Part shown: positions 55,204 to 63,734 of the stretch, in pieces
How the letters are laid out: each line of letters opens with the position of its first letter
Numbering within the stretch: the first letter of the stretch is position 1
Assembly: GCF_007971525.1 (NCBI RefSeq)
Contig: NZ_CP042437.1
Location: forward strand, 7,688,001-7,752,000
Reading direction: 5' to 3'
Length of the DNA stretch: 64,000 nt
Origin: Mucilaginibacter ginsenosidivorax
GTDB lineage: Bacteria > Bacteroidota > Bacteroidia > Sphingobacteriales > Sphingobacteriaceae
Made by a program: the position numbers and the translations under genes
The notes under the pieces: generated by a model
Databases searched by the model: none
What the model was told of the DNA's origin: nothing
Seen by the model: only the letters and a program-made list of their open reading frames with translations

Positions 55204-56559
55204 TTACTTCAGCTCCTTCACCTTTATACTTCTGAAAAAAACCTCGTTACCATGATCCTGTAATAACAAATGTCCTTGAGGAGCTTCGCCAAAGTTTTTC
55301 CAGATGGTGTATTTGCTGATGGCAACCAGGTCTTTAAAGGCTTTTGAGCCGCGTTCGTATTCAAGTACCTTCACCCCATTCAGATAGTGTTCTACATGGT
55401 TATTGGGATAAACCACTACCCTGCCAATGTTCCAGGCGCCAATGGGATGCACAAAGCGTTCCTGTTTGTTGGCTTTGATGAGGTCATATAACGAGGCCAG
55501 CGTTCTGTCGCCCCCCCGGCCAAGTTTGGCATCGGGGTGCAGCTTGTCATCCAATACCTGGTATTCAAGGCCTATAGCCGATCCGGTTGTTACTTCACTC
55601 AGGGTAACAAAGTATTTAACACCGCTGTTGGCCCCCGGAGTCAGCTTAAACTCAAACGACAGATCAAAGGCACTGTAATTATCATCAGTAACCACGTCGC
55701 CACCGCCCGATTCTTCTTTACCGGCAGACGGCAGTACATGCATGGTTCCGTTGGCTACCTCCCAGCCATGGTCAGGAAAAGTTTTGAGGGTTGCACCGCG
55801 CCAGCCGGCACTGGTTTTACCATCATATAATAACTTCCAACCGGCAGCTTTTTCGGCTGCGGTGATGCTGTTGGGTTGCAGGTTTACCACATACACATTT
55901 TTAGGAAATGATTTGGATTTCAAGTTGGTAGTTTGCAGGTTAAAGTTTTTGAAATACACTTTTTTACCGGCTTGTTTTTCGTCGCTCACGGCGTGAACCT
56001 GTAAAGCAATGAAGCCTTTAGTGTCAATGGTATCTACCACATCGGCAGTAGGGATTCCGTTTACCCAGGTTTTCATTTCGTTGCCAATGCATTCGATGCG
56101 GATATGGTTATACTCGCCTACTTTAAAGGCGTCTTTGGCAGCAGCATTCAAATCCAGCGGGTACAGCCAGTCGCGACGGCCTTCGTCATAAATACCACCT
56201 GTCCATTTACGGTCAGATGGATCTATCTCAAACTGTCGCCCATAAACCATCCCCTTGCCATCGTGGCCGGCCGGGTTATAATGGCTGCGTGTTTGAACGC
56301 CAGAGTTGCTCAGTTTACTTTCTATTTTGGCATCCAGCTCTAAAATAAAATCGCCGTATTCTTTTTCGGTAACTAAAAAGGTGTTGCCTGAGTTTAAAAC
56401 GGTGGTGCCCACAATGGCTCCGTCTTCTACCTTGTAATCGGCGGTGCCGGCAAGGCGTTTCCAGCCTTTGAGCGTTTTGCCATCAAATATTTTTGTTTGC
56501 GCCTGGGTTAATGAGGCTGTTGCAAGTAAAAGAGCTAAAGGATAGATGTATTTTTTCAT
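55204..56559 (-). CDS. Exported protein with two DUF1080 domains
   Basis: The protein has 451 residues and a signal peptide (1-20, TQAQT). Two concanavalin-like DUF1080 (3-keto-disaccharide hydrolase) domains follow. The first (about 25-210) begins IFDGKTLKGWKR and contains YGDFILELDAKI. The second (about 235-450) begins LLYDGKTSAGWRG and has FKLTPGANSGVKYFV. The family acts on beta-glucosides or keto-sugars outside the cytoplasm, though function is known for few members. It lies upstream of no clear operon but is beside a secreted Gfo/Idh oxidoreductase. Confidence 0.9.
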   Translation of the reverse strand: MKKYIYPLALLLATASLTQAQTKIFDGKTLKGWKRLAGTADYKVEDGAIVGTTVLNSGNTFLVTEKEYGDFILELDAKIESKLSNSGVQTRSHYNPAGHDGKGMVYGRQFEIDPSDRKWTGGIYDEGRRDWLYPLDLNAAAKDAFKVGEYNHIRIECIGNEMKTWVNGIPTADVVDTIDTKGFIALQVHAVSDEKQAGKKVYFKNFNLQTTNLKSKSFPKNVYVVNLQPNSITAAEKAAGWKLLYDGKTSAGWRGATLKTFPDHGWEVANGTMHVLPSAGKEESGGGDVVTDDNYSAFDLSFEFKLTPGANSGVKYFVTLSEVTTGSAIGLEYQVLDDKLHPDAKLGRGGDRTLASLYDLIKANKQERFVHPIGAWNIGRVVVYPNNHVEHYLNGVKVLEYERGSKAFKDLVAISKYTIWKNFGEAPQGHLLLQDHGNEVFFRSIKVKELK

Positions 56560-56592
56560 GGTATGGTATTAAATGAGTACATTATTATGTTA

Positions 56593-56671
56593 CGTCATTG
56601 CGAGGAACGAAGCAATCCTCTACATGCTAAGTCCCACATTGTTCGGGATTGCTTCGTTCCTCGCAATGACG
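56593..56671. repeat. REP-like palindromic element, copy 2
   Basis: The arms 56593-56618 and 56646-56671 are perfect 26-bp inverted copies (CGTCATTGCGAGG...). The loop carries TACATGCTAAG and GTTCGG words shared with copy 3. Confidence 0.95.
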
Positions 56672-56694
56672 GTTTAATTAGTATTAGTGGCGTT

Positions 56695-58026
56695 TTACAC
56701 CTTCACCTCCCAACCTTTTTCATATTCGCGGCTCCAAAGCTTTTGGGCTTCGGGGTCATTCAGGATATGGCCGTTGGTTGGGTTAATGTGCAGCACACGG
56801 TCAACCCGGTATGATGTATTGCCCAATTGCGGCAGCAGAGTTGATTTAAAACCAATCTCAATGGGGCAGTTCAGCGGTGCTAGTCCCCTTACCCCATCAA
56901 TAAAATTTTTCAGGTGAAAACCATCAAGCGCCTCGGTGGGGCTTACTTTGTTGGTGCCATCAACTTTGGTATCATCTTTAACTTCTTTCACCAGCTTGTT
57001 ATCGCCATCGTAAACCTGGTAGCCGTTGCCGCTACCGTAAAACAGGGTGCCTTTATCGCCGTAAAATACCACCCCGCGACTTAACTGCTCAATATTAAAA
57101 CCATTGCTACTGCGGCTTTCCCACTCAGCAGCTGTATTGTTTGGGAAGTTGTACAGGATATTCTGGGTATCGGGCGTTTGCCAGTCATCATTAAAATGGA
57201 AACGGCCACCGGTTGATACTACTTTGTTAGGATAATCAACACCCAAACCCCAGCGGATCACATCCAGCTCGTGGGTACCATTATTGAGCGCCTCGCCGGT
57301 TCCCCAGTTCCAAAACCAATGCCAGTTATAGTGGATAAGGTTATCCTGGTAGGGCTTACGTGGGGCCGGGCCCTGCCACAGATCGTAATTCAGATTAGCA
57401 GGCACAGGCACTTGTTTGCCATGGCCAATGCTTAACCTGTGGTTGGTGTACCAGCCTTTGGCATAATAGGTACGACCAATGACGCCATCGTGCAATTCCT
57501 TAACCATAGCCTGCACGTTGGAGAATGAGCGCCGCTGACTGCCCATTTGCACCAGGCGATTATATTTTTTGGCGGCTTCAACAGCCATCTCGCCCTCGTG
57601 CGGGTTATGGCTGCAGGGCTTTTCAACATAAACATGTTTGCCAGCCTGGCAAGCCATAATGGTGGCCGGGGCGTGCCAATGATCGGGCGGGGCAACAACT
57701 ACGGCGTCGATATCCTTTATTTCCAGCATTTTGCGGATATCGGTAATACCTTTTGGCCGTTTGCCTGTTATTTTATAAATTTCTTCAATGGTTTTGTCAA
57801 CTACTTTAGAGTCAACATCGCAGATATAACCTATCTCTACATTAGGAATTTTAGCATAGCTCTGCGCCAGGTACAGGCCGCGGCTATTGGTGCCCATGGA
57901 GCCTAAAACTACTTTTTCGTTGGGCGAACCTTTGAAAAAACCAGCTGCCTTTGAAAGTTGGGGCGCAAGTAAAAAACTTGTCCCGGCAACTGACGTATTC
58001 TGAATGAACTGTCTTCGGTTAAGCAT
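56695..58026 (-). CDS. Exported Gfo/Idh/MocA family oxidoreductase
   Basis: The protein has 443 residues from the ATG at 58026. The N-terminus NRRQFIQNTSVAGTS is a twin-arginine export signal. A Rossmann NAD(P)-binding domain (about 45-170, VVLGSMGTNSRG) and the catalytic-lysine region HVYVEKPCSHNPHEGE follow. Then comes the larger C-terminal beta domain with WHWFWNWGTGEALNNG. It probably oxidises a sugar or sugar derivative in the periplasm. Its neighbours are DUF1080 and an aldo/keto reductase, suggesting a keto-sugar route. Confidence 0.9.
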   Translation of the reverse strand: MLNRRQFIQNTSVAGTSFLLAPQLSKAAGFFKGSPNEKVVLGSMGTNSRGLYLAQSYAKIPNVEIGYICDVDSKVVDKTIEEIYKITGKRPKGITDIRKMLEIKDIDAVVVAPPDHWHAPATIMACQAGKHVYVEKPCSHNPHEGEMAVEAAKKYNRLVQMGSQRRSFSNVQAMVKELHDGVIGRTYYAKGWYTNHRLSIGHGKQVPVPANLNYDLWQGPAPRKPYQDNLIHYNWHWFWNWGTGEALNNGTHELDVIRWGLGVDYPNKVVSTGGRFHFNDDWQTPDTQNILYNFPNNTAAEWESRSSNGFNIEQLSRGVVFYGDKGTLFYGSGNGYQVYDGDNKLVKEVKDDTKVDGTNKVSPTEALDGFHLKNFIDGVRGLAPLNCPIEIGFKSTLLPQLGNTSYRVDRVLHINPTNGHILNDPEAQKLWSREYEKGWEVKV

Positions 58027-58423
58027 AGGTAAATGGTAAATTGGTTTACAAAACTTTGCCCGTTGGGCGCTTGCGGGCAAATTAGCTAAGTTTTGCAAAG
58101 CTTCGAAGAAAACAGGCTATTTTTTTTGAATACCATTGTAATTTAACTGTTACCTCAACCCGTTATCATCTCAACCGGCTGGCCTGGAAACAAAAAACAA
58201 GCCGGCAGGAAGCTGGCTTGTTTTTGCAAAGGATAATGTTTAGGAGCATTAAATTATTAACTGTTTACTTTGTAAAAATAGAGATCCCTTGTTGTTATCA
58301 AATTAGTAGAAACACGGTATTTGAGTGGTTTTTACACGTATTTTTACGTAACTAAACAGAATAATTCAAACGCCCGCAGCTACGGGTTTAACCTGCCGCT
58401 ATAAATGTTTGTAGACAATGATA
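58027..58423. other. Intergenic region between two oxidoreductase genes
   Basis: No gene is supported. The region contains a bidirectional hairpin terminator at 58193-58225. The rest is AT-rich without obvious motifs. Confidence 0.65.
58193..58225. terminator. Bidirectional hairpin terminator
   Basis: The stem pairs AACAAGCCGGC with GCTGGCTTGTT (one G-T pair) with a five-base loop. It is flanked by an A-run on the left and a T-run on the right. Confidence 0.75.
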
Positions 58424-59455
58424 TTAGTATTGTATTGGCGGAGGTATAAGTTGTGGATTTTGAAGTTGGTGCCAGTACGGATATATCGGCGCTAAATCGC
58501 TGGCGGCATCAAGTTTTTTAACCTGATCGGTAGTTAAGTTCCAGCCAACGGCGTCAAGGTTTTGTATTAATTGTTCCTCGTTACGTGCGCCTATAATAAT
58601 GTTGGCAACGGTTGGCCTTTGCAATAACCAGTTAATTGAAATTTGCGCCACAGATTTACCTGTTTCCCCGGCAACTTCTTCTAAGGCATCAACGATGTTG
58701 TACAGGCGATCAAAGTTGGTTTCGGGTCCATGAGCGCCGCCTTGCACGGTTCTTGAATCTGCCGGAATGGGCTGCCCCCTCCTGAATTTACCACTCACCT
58801 TGCCCGATGCCAATGGGCTCCAAACTATGGTACTCACATTTTGATCAATGGCTAAAGGCATCAACTCCCATTCAAACTCGCGGTCTAACAACGAATAATA
58901 AGCCTGGTTGGCAATGTATCTGCTCCAGCCATAACGTTCAGATACCGATAGCGATTTCATTAAATGCCAACCCGAAAAGTTTGAACAGGCAATGTAACGT
59001 ATTTTACCACTTGTTACCAGGTCATCAAGCGCGCGCAGGGTTTCTTCAACCGGGGTTGTGGCATCAAAGCTATGCATGTGGTAAACATCTATATGGTCTG
59101 TTTGTAACCTTTTAAGGCTATCTTCTGCCTGTTTTATCAAATGCTGGCGCGATGAACCATAATCATTAGCATCGTCGCCCATCGGAAGCGTGGCCTTTGT
59201 GCTGATGAGTACCTGGTTACGCAGACCTTCCAATGCCTTGCCCAATATTTCTTCAGATAGCCCCCTTGAGTATATATTCGCTGTATCAAAAAAGTTAACA
59301 CCAGCGTCAAGGCATAAATTAATCAACTTTTTGGCCTCATCAACCTGTGTATTACCCCAGGCTTTAAAAAATTCGTTACCACCGCCAAATGTGGCCGTTC
59401 CGAAACTTAATACCGGAACCCTCAATCCCGATGCTCCTAATTGTCTGTATTCCAT
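58424..59455 (-). CDS. Aldo/keto reductase
   Basis: The protein has 343 residues. The catalytic tetrad is visible: Asp and Tyr in FFDTANIYSRG, Lys in VLISTKATLPMGDD and His in HIDVYHMHSFD. The C-terminal NIIIGARNEEQLIQN segment binds the NADP phosphate region. It reduces aldehydes or ketones, perhaps keto-sugars made nearby. It is monocistronic. Confidence 0.93.
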   Translation of the reverse strand: MEYRQLGASGLRVPVLSFGTATFGGGNEFFKAWGNTQVDEAKKLINLCLDAGVNFFDTANIYSRGLSEEILGKALEGLRNQVLISTKATLPMGDDANDYGSSRQHLIKQAEDSLKRLQTDHIDVYHMHSFDATTPVEETLRALDDLVTSGKIRYIACSNFSGWHLMKSLSVSERYGWSRYIANQAYYSLLDREFEWELMPLAIDQNVSTIVWSPLASGKVSGKFRRGQPIPADSRTVQGGAHGPETNFDRLYNIVDALEEVAGETGKSVAQISINWLLQRPTVANIIIGARNEEQLIQNLDAVGWNLTTDQVKKLDAASDLAPIYPYWHQLQNPQLIPPPIQY

Positions 59456-59693
59456 AGTGTAATTTTAAGCAGAAAGTTTAAAGCAATAGGCCCAGGACCT
59501 TTATCGCATATAACAAAGCTAAAACATCTGTTTCTGTAGCGCGGATATGGTACATCATCATTTTGTCATTTGTGGCCTGCGATAATAAAAGGCTAAGCTA
59601 CCCGCAGCTATATTGACTCATGATCCTATTCGCAACCCCAATCAGGAACCCTTCTAAATAGCAAATAGCCCCTTTAAAGGCCACCGCATTGGT

Positions 59694-59701
59694 TAACTTT
59701 G
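59694..59701 (+). promoter_or_regulatory. Candidate -7 element of the CDGSH gene
   Basis: TAACTTTG fits TAnnTTTG, 17 bases before the ATG, implying a very short leader. The -33 part is weak (TTT). Confidence 0.4.
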
Positions 59702-59717
59702 CGCCAAAATATAACTT

Positions 59718-59942
59718 ATGGCAACAACCAAACTTACTATCAATAACAACGGATCTGTAAAAATCGATGGCGATTTTGAAATTGTAGATATGCAAGGCAA
59801 CAACTATGGCTTACAGGGCAGAACAATAGTTTCTATTTGCCGCTGTGGCTTATCGGCCAACAAACCATTTTGTGACGGCTCGCACAAAGGTCATTTTGAG
59901 CATGATGCAATCGCTTTTGATTTGCCTCCAAAAAAAGTATAA
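59718..59942 (+). CDS. CDGSH iron-sulfur domain protein
   Basis: The protein has 74 residues. The [2Fe-2S] ligands are complete: Cys41, Cys43, Cys52 and His56 in CRCGLSANKPFCDGSH. Single-domain CDGSH proteins are thought to act in electron transfer or cluster handling. There is no obvious partner nearby. A hairpin at 59997-60023 follows. Confidence 0.95.
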   Translation: MATTKLTINNNGSVKIDGDFEIVDMQGNNYGLQGRTIVSICRCGLSANKPFCDGSHKGHFEHDAIAFDLPPKKV

Positions 59943-59996
59943 TTCGTTAAATAACGGGCACCGCTACTAAGCCGGCGCATTAACTGTTTTTTTATA

Positions 59997-60023
59997 ACAA
60001 ATGGCTCTTACGGAGCCATTTGT
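59997..60023. terminator. Hairpin after the CDGSH gene
   Basis: A perfect 11-bp stem (ACAAATGGCTC with GAGCCATTTGT) has a five-base loop. It lacks a long T-tract on the + strand, so termination is likely but not certain. Confidence 0.55.
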
Positions 60024-60068
60024 GTTATTATACCCGTAAACTTATTTACATAGTGTATATTTATAGTA

Positions 60069-61328
60069 ATGAAACAATATTGTATCCTGTTAATAATAAT
60101 TGTAACCGGTTTAAATACATTAGCCCAACAACCTGATACCATCTTTCTCAAAAACCTGCTACAATCTCACCCCGAGTTATTTCAAGGCATCCTTAATCAT
60201 CCAACGCATAACGAAGTACAGATCCTGTACACGCAGATCAACCGCGACAAGAATAACAAACCACATTTTAAGTCATACAGTTACCGGCTTAATCCAAAAC
60301 GATATTTTTATCCGGCAAGTACGGTAAAACTGCCAACCGGCATTTTTGCGCTCGAGAAACTAAATGAGCTTAAAATTAAGGGCCTTACCAAAAGCTCGGC
60401 AATGATAACCGACAGCGCTTTCGCAGGCCAAACTAAAGTTAAAACAGACACATCGTCGGCCAATGGCCTGCCATCAATAGAAAACTATATAAAAAAAATA
60501 TTGCTGGTAAGCGATAACGATGCATATAACAGGCTTTATGAATTTGTGGGCCGTGAAGAGATTAACAAAAAATTAAAAAAATACAAGCTCAACAATACCC
60601 GCATTATTGGCCGGTTGGCGATAAATGATACCGGCGAGGGTACCAAACACGCCAATCCTATTGATTTTTACAATGGCGATAAACTGGTTTACCAAAAACC
60701 AGCGTTGTTTGATGGCAATGATTACCCTATGCAACTGGATAACATGCTGCAAGGAAAAGGCTACCTGGATAAAAACGACAGACTGGTAATGCAGCCCTTT
60801 GACTTTAGCCAGAAAAACGTTTATACCATTGCCGACCAGCAAATGGTTTTAAAACGGTTGCTTTTCCCCGAAGCTTTCGCTGCGGAACAACGCTTCAATT
60901 TAACACTGGCAGATTATCGGCTTATCTACAAGTATATGAGCATGTTCCCTCCAGAAAGTATCAAACCTACCTATAACCGGCCGCAAAATTATCCTGTAAT
61001 GAGCAAACTGTTGTTTTATGGTGCTGATAGTACCGCAGTGCCCGATGCCAACATCAGAATTTTTAATAAATACGGCGACAGCTATGGCTACAATATTGAT
61101 AACGCATATATAGTTGATTTTAAAAACAAAGTGGAGTTTTTACTTACCGCCGTTGTGCAATCAAACGAGGACGGTATTTACAACGATAACAAGTACGAAT
61201 ACGCCACGGTATGCCTCCCTTTTCTGAGAAACCTTGGGCAGGTAATTTACCAGCACGAATTGCATCGACCAAAGAAACACCTCCCTGATTTAACCAACTT
61301 TAAATTTAATTACCATACGGTTAAATAA
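60069..61328 (+). CDS. Exported serine hydrolase related to class A beta-lactamases
   Basis: The protein has 419 residues and a signal peptide (1-19, LNTLAQ). The S-x-x-K motif is YPASTVK with Ser84 and Lys87, and an SDN-type motif is at 148-150. The usual KTG motif is not evident, and the protein is about 130 residues longer than typical class A enzymes. It is more probably a peptidoglycan- or peptide-acting hydrolase than a resistance enzyme. Confidence 0.87.
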   Translation: MKQYCILLIIIVTGLNTLAQQPDTIFLKNLLQSHPELFQGILNHPTHNEVQILYTQINRDKNNKPHFKSYSYRLNPKRYFYPASTVKLPTGIFALEKLNELKIKGLTKSSAMITDSAFAGQTKVKTDTSSANGLPSIENYIKKILLVSDNDAYNRLYEFVGREEINKKLKKYKLNNTRIIGRLAINDTGEGTKHANPIDFYNGDKLVYQKPALFDGNDYPMQLDNMLQGKGYLDKNDRLVMQPFDFSQKNVYTIADQQMVLKRLLFPEAFAAEQRFNLTLADYRLIYKYMSMFPPESIKPTYNRPQNYPVMSKLLFYGADSTAVPDANIRIFNKYGDSYGYNIDNAYIVDFKNKVEFLLTAVVQSNEDGIYNDNKYEYATVCLPFLRNLGQVIYQHELHRPKKHLPDLTNFKFNYHTVK

Positions 61329-61393
61329 AATACGATTCAATAAAACTTACCATGCCATGTGTTGTTTAGTTTTAGTACCATTTAAACAAGCAC

Positions 61394-62137
61394 ATGGCAA
61401 CTACCATAATCGAATACAAAGATAATTTTCCCATACTTTATGGCGACGACAGGGTAAACCTGAACTGGCCGGAACGTTATACATCTATCATTGGTGGTGT
61501 AAAACTCGGCTGGTCGGGCTTTAAGAACATTTTCTCGAGCCCGTTTTCAAGTGTTTTAAAAATTGGCGCGGGTGGTTACCTGTTAAACCGCGGCCTTACC
61601 GGGCATTGTGAGCTTTATAAGCGCATCGGCAAGCTTTCTACCAGCCCTATCAACGTTAATATCCGGTCGTCGTTCACGGTAAATCAACCAAGGCACAAAG
61701 TTTATAATTTTTGGCGCAAATTGGATAACCTGCCGCTATTTATGAAACACCTGGAAAGTGTGGAAATTATTGACCCTAAATATTCTTACTGGGTTTTAAA
61801 ATTACCCGCCGATATGGCAACCGTAAGCTGGCATGCCGAAATTGTAAAGGATGAGCCAAACGAAATGATAGGCTGGAGCTCGTTGCCCGATTCGGCCATT
61901 AATAATGCAGGCAAAGTACGTTTCCAGGATACCATCGACGGAACCGGCACTGTAGTTGATATCGTTATCAGTTACCAGCCACCCGCGGGCGGCATAGGCG
62001 CCGGTATAGCTCAGGTACTTAACCCGTTGTTTAAAAACATGGTTGACAAAGACGTACAAAACTTTAAACAGTATATGGATCTTGATAACGGATTCGAAGC
62101 ATCTTTTGATACGTCTGAAGTTATTATCATATCTTAA
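61394..62137 (+). CDS. SRPBCC-superfamily protein with DUF2892-like N-terminus
   Basis: The protein has 247 residues. The N-terminal part (about 20-85) resembles a DUF2892-like membrane-associated segment (LKIGAGGYLLNRGLTGHCELYKRIG). The C-terminal part (about 90-230) is a START/cyclase-like fold (SSFTVNQPRHKVYNFWRKLDNLP, and IGWSSLPDSAINNAGKVRF). Members bind hydrophobic ligands, and the ligand here is unknown. Confidence 0.85.
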   Translation: MATTIIEYKDNFPILYGDDRVNLNWPERYTSIIGGVKLGWSGFKNIFSSPFSSVLKIGAGGYLLNRGLTGHCELYKRIGKLSTSPINVNIRSSFTVNQPRHKVYNFWRKLDNLPLFMKHLESVEIIDPKYSYWVLKLPADMATVSWHAEIVKDEPNEMIGWSSLPDSAINNAGKVRFQDTIDGTGTVVDIVISYQPPAGGIGAGIAQVLNPLFKNMVDKDVQNFKQYMDLDNGFEASFDTSEVIIIS

Positions 62138-62194
62138 AGGCTGTCTAAATTTGATTTATGAATGGTTATGTTTCTTATGAAGCACATATCCATG

Positions 62195-62271
62195 CGTCAT
62201 TGAGGTACGAAGCAATCCCCTACACGCTAAGCCCTGAATAGTTCGGGATTGCCTCGTACCTCGCAATGACG
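62195..62271. repeat. REP-like palindromic element, copy 3
   Basis: The arms are 62195-62219 and 62245-62271 (CGTCATTGAGG..., near-complementary). The loop contains TACACGCTAAG and GTTCGGG, as in copy 2. Confidence 0.9.
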
Positions 62272-62372
62272 ATAGTTTAGAACATTCGTTCAACGATTTT
62301 TTGGGGTTTTACCTTATAGATACTCAATGACGGTCTGATTTTTTTATTTTGGATAGCTTCTTAAAAGCATTA

Positions 62373-62406
62373 AAAAAGCCGTCTTGCAAAACGCAAGGCG
62401 GCTTTT
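62373..62406 (-). terminator. Terminator after rplT
   Basis: The stem pairs AAAAGCCGTCTTGC with GCAAGGCGGCTTTT around a small loop. On the minus strand it is followed by a T-run, 32 bases after the rplT stop. Confidence 0.85.
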
Positions 62407-62437
62407 AAATTCAAGGGCAAAGCGCCGGTGAATGTTA

Positions 62438-62782
62438 TTATTTTACTGCATCAATAACGGCTTTGAAAGCATCAGGATGATTCATCGCTAAATCGGCCAA
62501 TACTTTACGGTTTAAACCGATTTCTTTTGCTGCTAATTTACCTATTAATTGAGAGTAAGAAATTCCGTGCTGACGGGCACCGGCGTTGATACGCTGGATC
62601 CATAAAGCCCTGAACTCTCTTTTCTTGGTTTTACGGTCACGATAAGCGTACTGTAAACCTTTTTCTACTGTGTTTTTTGCAACGGTATAAACCTTGCTGC
62701 GTGAACCCCAATAACCTTTGGCGAGGTTCATGATCCTTTTCCGGCGTCTTCTCGACGCTACTGCGTTAACTGAACGTGGCAT
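62438..62782 (-). CDS. rplT: 50S ribosomal protein L20
   Basis: The protein has 114 residues, the standard length. It begins [25 protein letters not shown] and carries the [18 protein letters not shown] motif. It binds 23S rRNA early in assembly and in E. coli represses rpmI-rplT translation. It is the last gene of the infC operon. Confidence 0.98.
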   Translation of the reverse strand: MPRSVNAVASRRRRKRIMNLAKGYWGSRSKVYTVAKNTVEKGLQYAYRDRKTKKREFRALWIQRINAGARQHGISYSQLIGKLAAKEIGLNRKVLADLAMNHPDAFKAVIDAVK

Positions 62783-62860
62783 GTTGTTTGATTTTGGTAG
62801 TGAGTGCCTGCCTTTACAGCCGAACTTAAAACTCTAATACCTGGTTAAAAAAATTGTGAA

Positions 62861-63061
62861 TTACTTTCCGATGCAAAGCATGCGTTTAACATTGCCGCAA
62901 TCAGCTTTTGAAACTAAGCTGGTGTGGCCAAGGTTACGCTTACGTTTAGTCGACATCTTGGTTAAGATGTGGCTTTTGAATGCATTCTTCCGAGTGATTT
63001 TACCTGTTCCAGTAAGCTTAAAGCGCTTTTTAGCACTGGAATTGGTTTTCATTTTTGGCAT
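62861..63061 (-). CDS. rpmI: 50S ribosomal protein L35
   Basis: The protein has 66 residues, the typical length. Motifs are [21 protein letters not shown] and [18 protein letters not shown]. It lies between infC and rplT in the conserved order. A 105-base spacer before it is filled by a heptanucleotide array. Confidence 0.98.
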   Translation of the reverse strand: MPKMKTNSSAKKRFKLTGTGKITRKNAFKSHILTKMSTKRKRNLGHTSLVSKADCGNVKRMLCIGK

Positions 63062-63083
63062 AACTATTATTTATTTGTGTTAG

Positions 63084-63167
63084 ACGTTGTACGTAATACG
63101 TTTTACGTGAACGTTTTATTTTTATTAAAATTCAATACGTATAACGTTGAACGTCAAACGTAAAACC
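63084..63167. repeat. Heptanucleotide arms with ACGT words between infC and rpmI
   Basis: The left arm (63084-63117) and right arm (about 63134-63167) repeat ACGTTTT/ACGTAAT words on a 7-base phase, with one six-base slip. They are partly complementary. It is the same word family as 13988-14121. Confidence 0.82.
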
Positions 63168-63733
63168 TACTTTTTAGCAGCTTTAGGCGCAAGGGTTAAA
63201 AACATCCTTTTACCTTCAAGCTTTGGTAACTGCTCCACTTTACCTACATCCTCCAATGCCTGAGCAAAACGGAGTAATAATATCTCGCCCTGCTCTTTGT
63301 AAACAATGGCACGACCTTTAAAGTGTACGTAAGCCCTCACCTTTTCGCCGGCTTCCAAAAACTTAATGGCATGCTTTAATTTAAATTCAAAGTCATGGTC
63401 ATCAGTATTAGGCCCAAAACGGATCTCCTTTATAACAGTTTGCTTGGCATTGCTCTTTATCTCTTTAAGCTTTTTCTTCTGCTCGTAAATGAACTTGTTA
63501 TAGTCCGTTACTTTACAAACCGGAGGTACGGCGTTCGGAGATATTTCAACCAGGTCAAGTTCCTGCTCCTGCGCTATAGCAAGGGCATCTCTTAATGAAA
63601 AAATACCTTGCTCTACGTTATCACCTACAAGGCGAACTTCCTGAGCCCTAATGAATTGATTGATGTTGTGTTCAGCTTCTTTTTTCTTAAAAGGAAGCCT
63701 TGGTCCTCTATTGAAAGGTTTGTTTAATGCCAA
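63167..63733 (-). CDS. infC: Translation initiation factor IF-3
   Basis: The protein has 188 residues. Conserved motifs are [58 protein letters not shown] and VHFKGR. The start is TTG (63733-63731). Upstream in frame a stop occurs within four codons and no ATG or GTG lies before the conserved N-terminus, so TTG decides the start. It lies one base after the thrS stop, so translation may be coupled. Rare start codons are a known feature of infC autoregulation, as with AUU in E. coli. Confidence 0.95.
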   Translation of the reverse strand: MALNKPFNRGPRLPFKKKEAEHNINQFIRAQEVRLVGDNVEQGIFSLRDALAIAQEQELDLVEISPNAVPPVCKVTDYNKFIYEQKKKLKEIKSNAKQTVIKEIRFGPNTDDHDFEFKLKHAIKFLEAGEKVRAYVHFKGRAIVYKEQGEILLLRFAQALEDVGKVEQLPKLEGKRMFLTLAPKAAKK

Positions 63734-63734
63734 G

